Shown piece after piece: positions 34,841 to 44,837 of a stretch of DNA of 64,000 nucleotides (its first letter is position 1; every line of letters starts with the position of its first letter). Both the position numbers and the translations under genes were made by a program. The notes below the pieces were generated by a model that was not told the DNA's origin, did no database searches, and saw only the letters and a list, made by a program, of their open reading frames with translations. The DNA is from Trifolium pratense (lineage: Eukaryota; Streptophyta; Magnoliopsida; Fabales; Fabaceae): assembly GCF_020283565.1 (NCBI RefSeq), contig NC_060059.1:26857838-26921837 (forward strand), in the 5' to 3' direction.

Positions 34841-35827
34841 TGTTGGGTTTTTGTATGTTGGCTACATTTTGCAAAAACATATTTTAGCCAAGTGTTGAGA
34901 CATATGTGCTGACCCCAAGTGTTGTGACAAATGTTGGTACACTTTGGAACAACATCTGTCTGTGTATCTGTGCGCGCCAGCTAGCGGTTTTTAATTTCTA
35001 CTCAATCTTTTGAAGATTTGATTGAAGAATTGTTTCAAGGTCTCTTACAGAGGAAGGCGCACGTGTTTAATGTGTTTCAGGAGGCAGCCCAAACCCTAGT
35101 TTTATTTTCCAAAGGAATTATATTTTTGGAAAATATATTTTGCGTTTCAAAAATAGAACTATTATTTTCAAAAATATATCACAGCTGCCGCAGTTCTAGA
35201 AGCCCTAATTTTGTCTTGAAGCCCAAGTCGTTCTACTACTATAAATACGAAGGTAAGCATATGGTTTCAAGTATCTAAAATCGTGTTATTACAAAGCGTG
35301 TGTTTTTAGGGATTTTAGAGTGTTAATTGTGAGCCTTTCTTGTATCTCATTGATGCAAGCTTAGGACCTGAGTTTATTGAGTTGTAAGTGTGAACTTCTC
35401 CTAAGCTTTGAAGTACGGAGATTGTTCTAGTGTGTTGGGTGATTTGCTCGCAAGCTTTTAAGCAATAGTGAATCCTAGTTTTCTTAGGAGTGTGTCTCCA
35501 CCTTTTGTAATCGTTGAAGTTGATAACAACGCTGTCTGTGTTGTTAAGGTGGGAATTGGGACGAGGTCTCATATCTAGGAGTTCCTAGGTAGAAGTGTCA
35601 TTGGGTAGTGATTAAGCGAGAAGTTGTAAACGGGTGAGTTTAGCTTCGAAGTAATACTGCTGATAGTGGACTTCATTCCTGGATTGGTATCCCCCAGAGT
35701 AGGCTTTAGGCTGAACTGGGTTAACAACTCTTGTGTGTTATTTACTTTACTGTTTGTATTGTTTTATGTTATTTACTCTGTTTATAGACAAGTGTTGGCG
35801 CACCGGTAACAACATCTGTCTACAACA
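34841..35827 (+). repeat. 3' LTR of element E
   Basis: Starts TGTTGGGTTTTTG after the polypurine tract AAAGGGGGAGAT and probably ends at ACAACA (35827), about 987 bp. A TATA box (TATAAATA) is at 35240-35247. The right end is uncertain because LTR-like repeat sequence continues to about 35880, and the 5' LTR is not in the window to compare. Confidence 0.75.
35240..35247 (+). promoter_or_regulatory. TATA box in E's 3' LTR
   Basis: TATAAATA, about 640 bp upstream of the DUF247 gene 1 start codon and in the same orientation, so it could drive that gene. Confidence 0.55.
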
Positions 35828-35883
35828 GACAAGTGATGACACACCTTGATCAACACCTGTCCACTGCGTGCCAGGAATTTCAA

Positions 35884-36837
35884 ATGGCATCCCAAATTAC
35901 CCTTGAACAGAAATTTAAGAAGCTACTAAACTCAAAGCCAGCACCCCAAAATTCACGACCAAAGATACAAAGGGTGGCAGAATATCTCCGAAAAAGGGAG
36001 AATTTAGAAAAGCATTACACACCCAAGTTGGTGTCGGTAGGTCCAATTCATCATGAAATTGCAAATCTTAAGTTAGGAGAGAAGTACAAGCTTAAGTGGG
36101 CAGCACAATACATCGAAAACACCAGCGACACTGAACAGGATCTACACAAAAAGATTACAGATAACATTGTCAAACTAAAAAGTCATTTTGCAGACGATGT
36201 TTTAGCTTTAACCGGTACCAAAGAGTCTCTAGAAGGCTTCACTAGCCTTGAAGAAAAGTTGTCGTGGATGTTGTTCGTGGATGGATGTTCTCTGCTGCAT
36301 ATCTTGGAGCATGCCGATCTTAGAAAACCAGAAGCTATGAATATTAAGGTTGATCAACTTATTCTTGTAATGATGGATGTAATTTTGTTGGAGAATCAAC
36401 TTCCATATCCTGTACTGAAACTGTTGTGGAAAAATGACAATGATGCTGAATTGAAAGAAACCATGAAGGAATTCCTCAAATTTCATCATTGGGACACAGC
36501 AGACAATAGGCAGATATGGAGGTCACGCATTCAAGGTCATTGGTTATCAATACAGAATGAGTCTGTATCAGAGTCACCCGTTCATCTTCTTGATCTTCAG
36601 CGTAAAATCTTCTTCACTAAATCTTCTTCTAAGGTACAAATTAATTACTATATATATTAGTACTTTTCTCCCATTACAAGTGTCCACCAGCTTAATTATT
36701 AGAAAAAGTTATAAATAATGTACTTCCCTTCTTACCATAAGATAAATTGAAGAATTGAAAGAAGAGAAAATAATTTTTTTTTTAAAGCGACTCATAATTT
36801 GGTACGGAGGGAGTATATATAGTTTTGAAATTTTGTC

Positions 36838-36896
<59 letters not shown>

Positions 36897-37757
36897 AGAT
36901 GATCACTGTTAGAATCTAAAAGAAAGACTGAATTGAAAGTAAAATTGCTTTCATTATTGAATTGAATGAATACAATGTGCATCTAATGATCTATATATAC
37001 ATGAACTAGGATCTATGCTAAGCTAAGCTACTCTAGCTATACAATAACTTGTTCTACAAGTTAGTTACAATCTCTTGATCTACATCTTGTGTTAGCTTGC
37101 ATTATGTGCTTCATAATTATTACTTAACAATCACATCCATGTTTGATCAAAACTTAGACTGAAGCTAACAAGAAGAATCAAGGTACAAATTCAAGGGAAC
37201 CGGTGACATACAGGAACATACAAGATCTAAAAGCTGCGGGAATAAAACTTGAGCCAAGTGCGACACGAAGACCAACAGATATAGATTTCTTCGATGGTTG
37301 GTTCGCTGCAAAACTGACTCTTTCTGAAATGGTTGCGGACGAAAGCACAATCGCTACCTTTCTCAACTTGACAGCATACGAGATGTGTCCTGATTTTGAG
37401 AATGATTATGGGGTATGTTCTTTTGTAGCTTTCATCGACTCACTCATCGACTGTCCTGAAGATGTGAGGGAATTGAGATCGAAAGGGATTTTGCACCATT
37501 GCCTTTCTAGTGACGAGGAAGTTGCAAATATTTTTAATCTCATAGGTAAGGACTTGGTAGATAACACAGAAATATATTTTGACGTTCGTGATAAAATAAA
37601 CAAGCATTGCTGCAATAAATACAAGACTCTGATTGGGCTTGGTATTAACACCTATTTCAACAATCCTTGGGCGTGTATTGCTTTCCTAGCCGCCTTTATC
37701 GCATTGATTCTCACTTTTGTTCAAACATGGTTTACCATTTACCCGGCTAACAAATAA
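35884..37757 (+). CDS. DUF247 (UPF0481) family protein, gene 1
   Basis: Two exons: 35884-36633 and 37158-37757, 449 codons, intron 36634-37157 with AAG|GTACAA donor and ACTTAG|ACT acceptor, phase 0. Start chosen at ATGGCATCC because gene 2 starts with the same MASQITLEQ. The upstream in-frame ATG at 35833 lies in retroelement-like sequence. It has the family hallmarks: YTPKLVSVGPIHH near the N-terminus, LVMMDVILLENQLPYPVL in the middle, and NNPWACIAFLAAFIALIL near the C-terminus, a probable membrane anchor (residues ~418-442). The length fits the family. Molecular function is unknown; DUF247 genes occur at the grass S and Z self-incompatibility loci. The intron holds a (TTA)n run and a solo LTR. 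It is probably expressed, but its native promoter appears separated by element E. Confidence 0.9.
36838..36895. repeat. (TTA)n microsatellite in the intron of DUF247 gene 1
   Basis: About 19 uninterrupted trinucleotide units. Gene 2 has only a few at the equivalent place. Confidence 0.95.
36907..37129. mobile_element. 223-bp solo LTR (copia-like) in the intron of DUF247 gene 1
   Basis: TGTTAGAATC...TACTTAACA, flanked by target duplication ATCAC (36902-36906 and 37130-37134). The insertion is absent from the intron of gene 2, where GATGATCA continues directly into AATCCATG. The short LTR fits small copia families. Confidence 0.9.
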
Positions 37758-37825
37758 TAAAGGTGGTTTCTTATGGCTATGTTGTTTCTGTACAATTAAA
37801 AATTATGAAATAAAAGTATGTCCAC

Positions 37826-37862
37826 GCTTAATTGCATATATGGTCCTTATGTTTATTTTAAG
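37826..37862. mobile_element. MITE H, left piece (continues at 47107-47385)
   Basis: GCTTAATTGCATATATGG..TTATGTTTATTTTAAG is one inverted end of a ~316-bp MITE. Its other end, as reverse complement, is around 47280-47385 (GGTTAAGAATATA..CTCTTATGTTTATTATAG). Copia F is inserted inside it at TTAAG. Target duplication of H is not clear. Confidence 0.6.
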
Positions 37863-38027
37863 TGTAAGAATAATAGGCCTTGCCTTTTCATTACATTGTG
37901 ATAGGTTATATACAAAGAGAGCTTCCTATACAATCATGACTCATCAAATACAATTATTGACTAATCAAATATAATTATTACTAATCAAATATAATTATTG
38001 CTAATCAAATACAATAATAGTCTAATA
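37863..38027 (-). repeat. 3' LTR of element F
   Basis: 165 bp, with tandem ~21-bp AT-rich repeats (CTAATCAAATAYAATTATTG). It differs from the 5' LTR by about three substitutions. Confidence 0.9.
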
Positions 38028-38640
38028 CACCCCCGTAGTCGAAACTGGAGGTTGATGAATGTTGAGACTATCACGAAAATCTTCAAAGAGTTGCAATGGA
38101 AGTCCTTTGGTAAATATGTCAGCAATCTGGTAACGAGAGGGAACATGTAAGACTCGTACTTGGCCGCGAGCAACTTTTTCACGCACAAAATGTATATCCA
38201 TCTCGATGTGTTTGGTGCGTTGATGTTGAACTGGGTTGCCGGATAAATAAACTGCACTCACATTATCACAATAGACTAGAGTTGCTGTTGTAACTGGACA
38301 ATATAGTTCTAATAGTAAGTTTCTGATCCAACAAGATTCAGACACTACATTAGCTACTCCGCGGTACTCGGCTTCTACACTAGACCGAGAAAGAGTGTGT
38401 TGGCGTTTGGGAGACCATGAAATCAAATTGTCCCCAAGATAAACACAATAGCCAGAGGTGGATCGTCTAGTGTCTGGGCAACCAGCCCAATCCACATCGG
38501 TGTAAGATACCAATTTGCTAACAGAGGAGGGATATAAGTGAAGGCCAAAATCAAGAGTGTCGTGAATATACCGAATGATACGCTTTAGAGCTGACATATG
38601 TTGCGTTTTAGGGTCATGCATGAATAAGCACACTTGTAAA
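38028..38640 (-). pseudogene. F RNase H, C-terminal end of pol
   Basis: Minus-strand frame ending at 38022, with YTDVDWAGCPDTRRSTSGYC, SRSSVEAEYRGVA, LVYCDNVSAVYLSG and TKHIEMDIHFVREKV..IADIFTKGLP, all standard copia RNase H motifs. It is out of frame with the reverse transcriptase part; the connecting residues around the expected RPDI..AV segment appear deleted. Its last codons reach into the LTR. Confidence 0.88.
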
Positions 38641-39792
38641 AGTTAAATATTGCAATGCACCGGCAAGACTTCGATACTCGGTTGGGTCATGATATGGATT
38701 CCCAGAAGAGCCACTGAGTTTTGCCTTAGTGTCGACTGGTGTAGGTGATGACTTGCAAGAGGACATGCCTGCTCGTTCTATAATTTCCTCTACATATTTC
38801 TTTTGAGACAAAAAAAAGACCACTTGTATGTTTAGTGACAGAAATTCCCAAAAAATAATCAAAGGACCCAAATCCTTCATGGCAAATTCAGAGCTAAGTT
38901 GAGACATAATAGAGTCACGAAGAGCATCAGAGGAAGCAATAAGAATTATGTCATCCACATATAGAAGGATATAAGAAGTATCATTACCGTGATGATAAAT
39001 GAATAAAGAGTGATCAGAAATACTATGAGAGAACCCCAATTTGGCAACATAGTCAGTGAATCTTTGGTACCAGGCACGAGGAGCTTGTTTGAGACCATAA
39101 AGTGATTTCTTGAGAAGACAGACATGCTCAGGATACTGCGGATTACGAAATCCAGGAGGTTGGTGCATATACACGGTTTCGTCAAGATTTCCATGCAAAA
39201 AGGCATTCTTGACATCTAGTTGATGAAGACACCATGACTTGGATAATGCAATGCTGAGTACCATGCGAATAGTGGCCGGTTTGACGACAGGGCTGAAAGT
39301 TTCACCACAATAGACACCTGATTGTTGATTAGCACCATTACCTACAAGCCGAGCTTTGTATCGCTCAAAAGAACCATCAGATTTCTTTTTGTGCCTGAAA
39401 ATCCACAAACTTCGAATAACATTAGCATTAGAGGGACGAGGAACTAATTCCCACGTCTTATTTTCAATAAGAGCATCATATTCGTCTTTCATGGCCATTT
39501 TACAATTATGATCATTTAATGCATCAATGGGATTTGTAGGCAAAGGAGAGATAGATTGGTGGGTTGATGTATGTAGGTTGAAAAGTTTACGGGGTTTGAA
39601 AATGCCATGTTGTGCTCGGATTGTCATTTGAGGTGAGTGAAGTGCAGGAGGGGAAAAGGATGTTTGAGTAGAAGGAGAGGATGTGGTAGGTGTTGTTTGT
39701 GTAGATGAGGTCGTTGTTTGAGTCGTGGGTGTAGGTTGTTGGGATGAGGAGGTTATTGAGGGGGAAAAGGTTGTTTGATTCGTGGTTTGAGG
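38614..39792 (-). pseudogene. F reverse transcriptase (copia)
   Basis: Minus-strand open frame up to the CACTA insertion at 39792. It shows a Thr/Ser/Pro-rich linker, then RT with [48 protein letters not shown] and the catalytic YVDDIILIAS. After GPL the frame shifts locally (the usual FLGI motif is garbled) and returns at SQKKY. It ends with LQYLTF, followed by the break into the RNase H frame. The element is not active. Confidence 0.9.
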
Positions 39793-39825
39793 CACTAGTA
39801 GAAAAATGACTTTTGGTTTAGAGAT

Positions 39826-40045
39826 TCCACTACTGGTATGTGAATACCAGTAGTGAAATACATTTGACCAATGGATTCCACTACTGATATTTTAATACCG
39901 GTAGTGATAAGTTCATAGACAAGGGATTTCACTACTGGTTTTATTAAATCAGTAGTAAAAAGTAGACACGGTGGCAATGTTGTAATTACATTAAAATTTG
40001 TTTTAATTGGATTTCACTACCGTTTTGGTATTCACCCGTAGTGGA
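39826..40045. repeat. CACTA subterminal repeats, left side
   Basis: Inverted repeats such as CCACTACTGGTAT..ATACCAGTAGTG. They are probable transposase-binding sites by analogy with En/Spm. Right-side copies with the variant CCACTACGGGTA..TACCCGTAGTGG are at about 43370-43540 and 44580-44800. Confidence 0.8.
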
Positions 40046-41794
40046 ATCCCTATTAGTGTTCATTAATTAATTAATTTGTTCATTCCTCATTCTTTCATTC
40101 TTATCGTTCCCAATTCTTCTCCTACGCGAACGCGAGAACGTACACCACCGTCGTCCCTAATTTCTTCATTCTTCATTCTCATTCTTCATCGTTCCCAAAT
40201 TTCTTCCCAGTTTCTTCCCTAATTTCTTCCCAATTTCTCCCAAATCACAATCACAAGTTCTTCGTTTTCACCTAAAACTGTTCAAATTACTCGTTCAATC
40301 TTCAGATTCAAACTCGCGTGTGAGTAACGAAAGCACAAGATTCAGATTTTTCGTTCGATCTTCGTTTGATCTTCCTTCAGATTCAACCTTCTTCTTACCC
40401 TAAGTTATTCAATCTTCGTCTTCACCCTAAGATTAAGATTCGAATTTGTTCGTTTCAATCTAAGCTTCAGATTCAAACAACTCGTTTGTTCAAAGTAAGC
40501 TTCAAATTCTCCTCAAATTCTTCAATTAACCTTCAAAATCAACTTCAGGTTCAGTTTCTCACTTCGTTACTGTTGAATTTTTTACTTATTGTTCCAATTT
40601 TTTCATCATATGGTAGATTAATAAATTGGTAATTAGGTATATGAAAGTTATCTATTCATTTGTTATATGTTTTGATTGAGTATGAAGAATTAGGCATTTA
40701 AAATTTATGGGAATTAGGTATTTGAAATTTATACACTTTTTGTTGTATGTTTTGATTGAGTATAAAGAATTAGGTATTTCAAGCTTCTTATATGAACAGA
40801 GCTAATATTTGACAATATTCCATTAGCATCATCTAAAAGAATAAAATGATTAATTCCGTTAGTACCGAGCTTCTCAGTATCGCAGTAAATAGGCCTTAAA
40901 TTCCTTTTCCAATTATCTAGCATCTAAGTTGGCTGTGGTGAACATATCTTAGTTGGGTGTGGTGAACATATTTGTTTCAAATAACTTATTTGGCCATTCT
41001 ACAAGTCACTTAGTAGAGCACCCCTGTGGGTGTTGCAGTAAGGTTCTTTGTCTCAAAATATTTTCATAACCCTTGATGAATCTATCAATATATGGAGTCC
41101 CTAAAACATAACTTTATTCTGGTACGATGCAATAAGGTTCTTGCTTTCATTGATCCTATTTTTTTGTGATTGAGCAGGTACGATGCAGCTGTGTTGACAT
41201 CTCTGATGACAGTGTCCTATCGGTCAATTCAATCACAAATTTCTTGTATGTTTTCTCGATCAATCGCTTCCACTTTCTATATTTCATTTGTTTAAGTTAT
41301 GTTGTTCTTGTATTTTAATAGTCCTGACTTGTGACTATGATCCATTTGAAATCTTTAGCATGATTAATTATCAATACAATAGTTTCAATTGTTGCAAATT
41401 TTATATAGTTTCAAATTAGATGTTATTGAAGGGACGATTTGGTTGAGTTAGTCATTTTACATAGAGAACCCTGAAAATTTTGGTCATTTGTGTGCTTGTT
41501 ATGTTTTGAGTTGTTTAACTAAATTTTGAAAATCGTTGCTCTCATCCATGTTGTTGCTTATTGGCTTATGTTGGTAGATTATCTAAAGGCAGGTTAGTGA
41601 CCGTACAAACCACAATGTGACCTTAGCTTACCTATAGGCTCTATAGCTATTGAAGGAAAACATTTAACCTGGTTTTGTTACTTTTGGAAATGCTTCAAGT
41701 TTTAATGTTTTTTCTTCTTTTTTTTTCGTTTTTGTGATAGTGTTATTAAATTGGAATCGAACTAGTGTTTGAGTTGTGTGCTTGGTTTGTTTAG
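40046..41794. other. Interior of CACTA element G without recognised coding sequence
   Basis: This begins pyrimidine-rich (CTTCTTCCC..), like a plant 5' untranslated leader, then continues AT-rich with exon-like islands, for example after the CAG at 41178 (TACGATGCAGCTGTGTTGAC). I cannot assign any of it to a gene. Confidence 0.5.
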
Positions 41795-42142
41795 TTAGGA
41801 AATTTTATTCACTACATGATTGCTTTTGTTTCTGGTTTTGTTGTCGGATTCACTGCTGTTTGGCACATGGCTTTGGTTACCCTTGTTGTTCCTATGATTG
41901 TTGTGGTTGAATGCATTCATACAACCCATACAACTACTTTGGCCAAGCTCTCTAGTAAGAGCCAAGAACCTCTTTCTCAAGCTAGCAACATTGTTGAACA
42001 CGTACAGAATAAGAATAACACGTTGTTTCTCTTCAAAGTTATTAATTTAATAAAGCCATTGGGTGATTTTGTTAGGGAATTTTATTGTTGATATTGCAGA
42101 CGGTTGTGCAAATCTGAGTCCCAAGCACTACAAGATTACTCT
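41795..42142 (+). pseudogene. Captured ABCB (P-glycoprotein-type) transporter fragment, exon-intron-exon
   Basis: Exon 41795-42001 encodes LGNFIHYM, then FVSGFVVGFTAVW, and TTLAKLSSKSQEPLSQASNI, ending at NIVEH. This matches the first transmembrane domain of plant ABCB auxin/multidrug transporters (usual text FVSGFVVGF.AVW..ALVTLAVVP and TLAKLS.KSQ..LSQAGNIVEQ). A 98-bp intron follows, 42002-42099, with GT donor and GCAG acceptor, phase 0. Exon 42100-42142 encodes TVVQI, then after a stop and a short deletion ESQALQDYS. Keeping the intron means capture at the DNA level. Residues are lost in the GGIHTT region, and the second exon has a stop, so it is not functional as a transporter. It is enclosed in CACTA element G. 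Confidence 0.85.
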
Positions 42143-42848
42143 GAAGTAGAACAGGTATACATATTTTTAAGACGATTTAATTTATTTTGGAGTTGTGCAT
42201 ACAATCATTATCATACTAAACTTGTAGTTTTGGCAAATAGGCATCTTTAGTATCCACTTTGTGTGTATAGTGAAAATCTTATGCCTGATGCCTTGGACTA
42301 ATTCAAAGTGAAAATCTTGCAGTAGTAAAGTGAAAGGCTTCTTGTTTATTCTACAACATCTATCTGGCATGGCTGGTAGTTGCTAGTTCTTTGTATCAGG
42401 TAACCTTTAGCTTTAAGCTTTTTGTTATTTGAGGTGTAAGGTGAAAGGCTTCTGTTACTGTTTTTTTAGTCTTGTATTTGCTTTGGCTAAGTTTCTTCTT
42501 GAATTATTTTTTTTTTCGACAATCCTTCTTGAATCAATTGAAATGTTTATATTTTGAGGTGTTTTTGTGATGCTTTCAGGGATGCTATAGTCAAATGAGC
42601 AGGAAAAAGAACTGGTACGCCAGTTATTTATTAGGATATAGTCTTGTCGCAACAATTGCTTCGTCTTTGGCATAGCTTCAGATTCCTGCATTTCAGTTAA
42701 TGCATCAACAAAATTGATAAGCAAACATTCCTGATAGAACCTGCAAAATTGATTAAGTGCTAGTCTAATATGTTGGAATTCTAATATGTTGGAATTCCTG
42801 CATTTTATATTTATGGATTTTCAACTTGGCCTATTTTACTTCCAGGTA

Positions 42849-43030
42849 TAGGATTGATGTTGAGGTCTGCGATGGCAATGATTCAGCCAAGGAACTTCGC
42901 CTATGACAATCATGCAACTCTTCTGGAACACGATGATAGAGTCATGATGGCTGCTTGTGATGCATTTTGTGCCGTTCTCAAATAGCAAATTCGATGAAAG
43001 AGCTGCAGAGCGATCAATTGACTTCATGAT
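42849..43030 (+). pseudogene. Exon-like coding fragment of unknown origin inside CACTA element G
   Basis: After a CTTCCAG acceptor-like site (to 42844) the sequence has coding character in more than one frame. One frame from ATG 42878 reads MIQPRNFAYDNHATLLEHDD, then continues to a TAG at 42983. Another reads YRIDVEVCDGNDSAKEL at the start. A third reads SNSKFDERAAERSIDFMIGW near the end. I cannot identify the family; the first resembles an OB-fold strand pattern only weakly. Confidence 0.4.
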
Positions 43031-43548
43031 TGGATGGTTAGTATCTCACAAGCTCTCAGCACAATGGTTCAAGAATTTTCTTAAGAGACCTTAGACTTTC
43101 TAATATTTATATGTATGTATCTTGTTACGATAAGTAATGTAACGAGATTTATAAAAGAATCATATATGAAGTAGTTACATGTGATTGTCTGCTTGGAATT
43201 AGACTTGGAATTAATTAGTGATAATGTTAAGTATTGACTTTTAATGTGTTGAATGTAACTTTGGGGTCTGTGATGAAATTTGGTCTTAAACATGTTACAA
43301 AACTACACCACTACTAATATGCAGGCACAGGAAGCTACAAAAAAACGAAAAAAAAAATAAAATAAAACTAACATACCACTACTGATATTTATAACAATCA
43401 GTAGTGAAAACTACACATACCACTACGGGTAAAAGTAATGACCCGTAGTGGAATCCTCAATTCTTAAAAAAAAAACTGGAAACCATACATACCACTACGG
43501 GTATGCGTAAATACCCGTAGTGGAATCCCCAATTCTTAAAAAAAAAAA

Positions 43549-44559
43549 GGCTAAAATGCACTTTTGGTCCCCCTATTTTCAAAAAAATGAAGTTTTGGTC
43601 CCCCTATTTTAAAAACCAACTTTTTAGTCCCTCTATTTTCATTTTTTTTGAGTTTTGATCCCCCACCCTATTTTGGGGTTAATTTTGTTGATGTGGCCTT
43701 GTAACTAATGATGTGGCAACATTCATGTGGACAAATTTAATATCCATGTCATTATTATATATTTTTTAATTCAATAAAATTTTATTTATAAAATATTTTA
43801 ATTGTTAGAATTATATATTCAACTGAAATAATAATTATTAAATCTTATAAAATATGAAATTTGAAACCCTAATTATCAAACCTTCAACTACTAGAATTTT
43901 ATTCACCGTCGGAGAGAATCCTTTCTTATGGATTTCACTAATCCTATGGTTTCCGTTCAAACTCAACAATTTTTGGATTTTTAAAAACGAAAAGAAATTA
44001 GAGATGATTTTGTGTTTCAATAGAAATTACTCATACTCTTTAAACTATTTATGACTTTGGATGAGTTTGAATGAAAACCCAAAAATTGTTTTAAGTTTGA
44101 AGTTTAATTATAGATTGGTTTTATATAAAGTTGGATGATGATGAAAGTTGAAGGTTCTTGAAACACAAAACTTGCTTTCAATATGCAATTGTTTGATATG
44201 AATCAAAGAGGATCATGTCCATGTTGTGATTGTTTGTTTTTTCTTAGGTTTAATAAATTAGAGGTTGTGAATTTTTGGATTTTTTATTTTAATGAACTTT
44301 CTTAGGTTTAATTAAATTATTTTATAAAATAAGTTTTATTGAATTAAAAACAAATAATGACATGGATATTAAATTTGTCCACGTGGATGCTGATATGCAT
44401 TAGTGACAATGTCACATCAACAAAATTAGCCTTAAAATGGAATAGGGGATCAAAACTATAAAAAAATTAAAATTGGGGGACTAAAAAGTTGGTTTTTAAA
44501 ATAGGGGGACCAAAACTTCATTTTTTTGAAAATAGGGGGATCAAAAGTGCATTTAAGCC
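43549..44559. mobile_element. 1-kb foldback element with ~250-bp terminal inverted repeats (MULE/MITE-like), nested in G
   Basis: The left end GGCTAAAATGCACTTTTGG and the right end, as reverse complement GGCTTAAATGCACTTTTG, match over about 250 bp including the GTCCCCCTATTTT repeats and CATGTCATTATT. It sits in a poly-A stretch (9-10 A on each side), which could hide a 9-bp duplication typical of Mutator-like elements. No transposase frame. Confidence 0.8.
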
Positions 44560-44837
44560 AAAAAAAAAACTGGAAACCATACATACCACTAAGGATATTG
44601 TAAATACTCGTAGTGGAATCTCATACATACCACTACGGGTATTTGTAAAAACCGACGTGGAATCCCCATAATTTTAAATAATAATTACAGAAGAAACTAC
44701 ACATACCACGACGGGTATAAAAATACCCGACGTGGAAAGTGTGCACTTACAACGTCGACTGCATTTACAACTGGCCGCGGCCAGTAGTGGAAAGTCTGTT
44801 TGACCAGTAGTTGTATCTCCTTTCTGCACTAGTGAGG

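Larger units (their letters stand above)
27221..35827 (+). mobile_element. Element E: SIRE/Maximus-like Ty1-copia element, 5' part removed by A's insertion site/window edge
   Basis: From A's insertion point rightward the parts are: gag zinc-knuckle remnant, protease/integrase, reverse transcriptase/RNase H, envelope-like ORF, a 3' untranslated region with repeated GGGGGAGT tracts, and a 3' LTR from 34841. The order integrase-RT-RNase H marks copia. The extra downstream ORF after a suppressible stop and the repeated purine tracts mark the SIRE lineage. Several frameshifts and stops make this copy dead. Its 5' half lies left of the window, before element A. Confidence 0.88.
39793..44834. mobile_element. 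Element G: non-autonomous CACTA (En/Spm) transposon carrying host gene fragments
   Basis: 5042 bp with ends CACTAGTAGAAAAATG and, as reverse complement, CACTAGTGCAGAAAGG, plus the 3-bp target duplication AGG (39790-39792 and 44835-44837). Both ends have subterminal repeats built on CCACTACTGG/CCACTACGGG that fold into hairpins (39826-40045, 43370-43540, 44580-44800). No transposase frame is visible. The middle holds an ABCB exon fragment and other exon-like pieces with intron borders, so this is a Pack-type CACTA. Confidence 0.92.

Noticed and set aside
35833..35883. N-terminal extension of DUF247 gene 1 from the ATG at 35833
   Set aside because: Gene 2 begins at the equivalent of 35884, and the extension lies in LTR-like sequence; kept only as a possible fusion.
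40366..40632. An 88-codon frame in the CACTA interior
   Set aside because: Pyrimidine-rich leader-like sequence with Phe/Ser/Gln/Asn bias and no recognisable motif.
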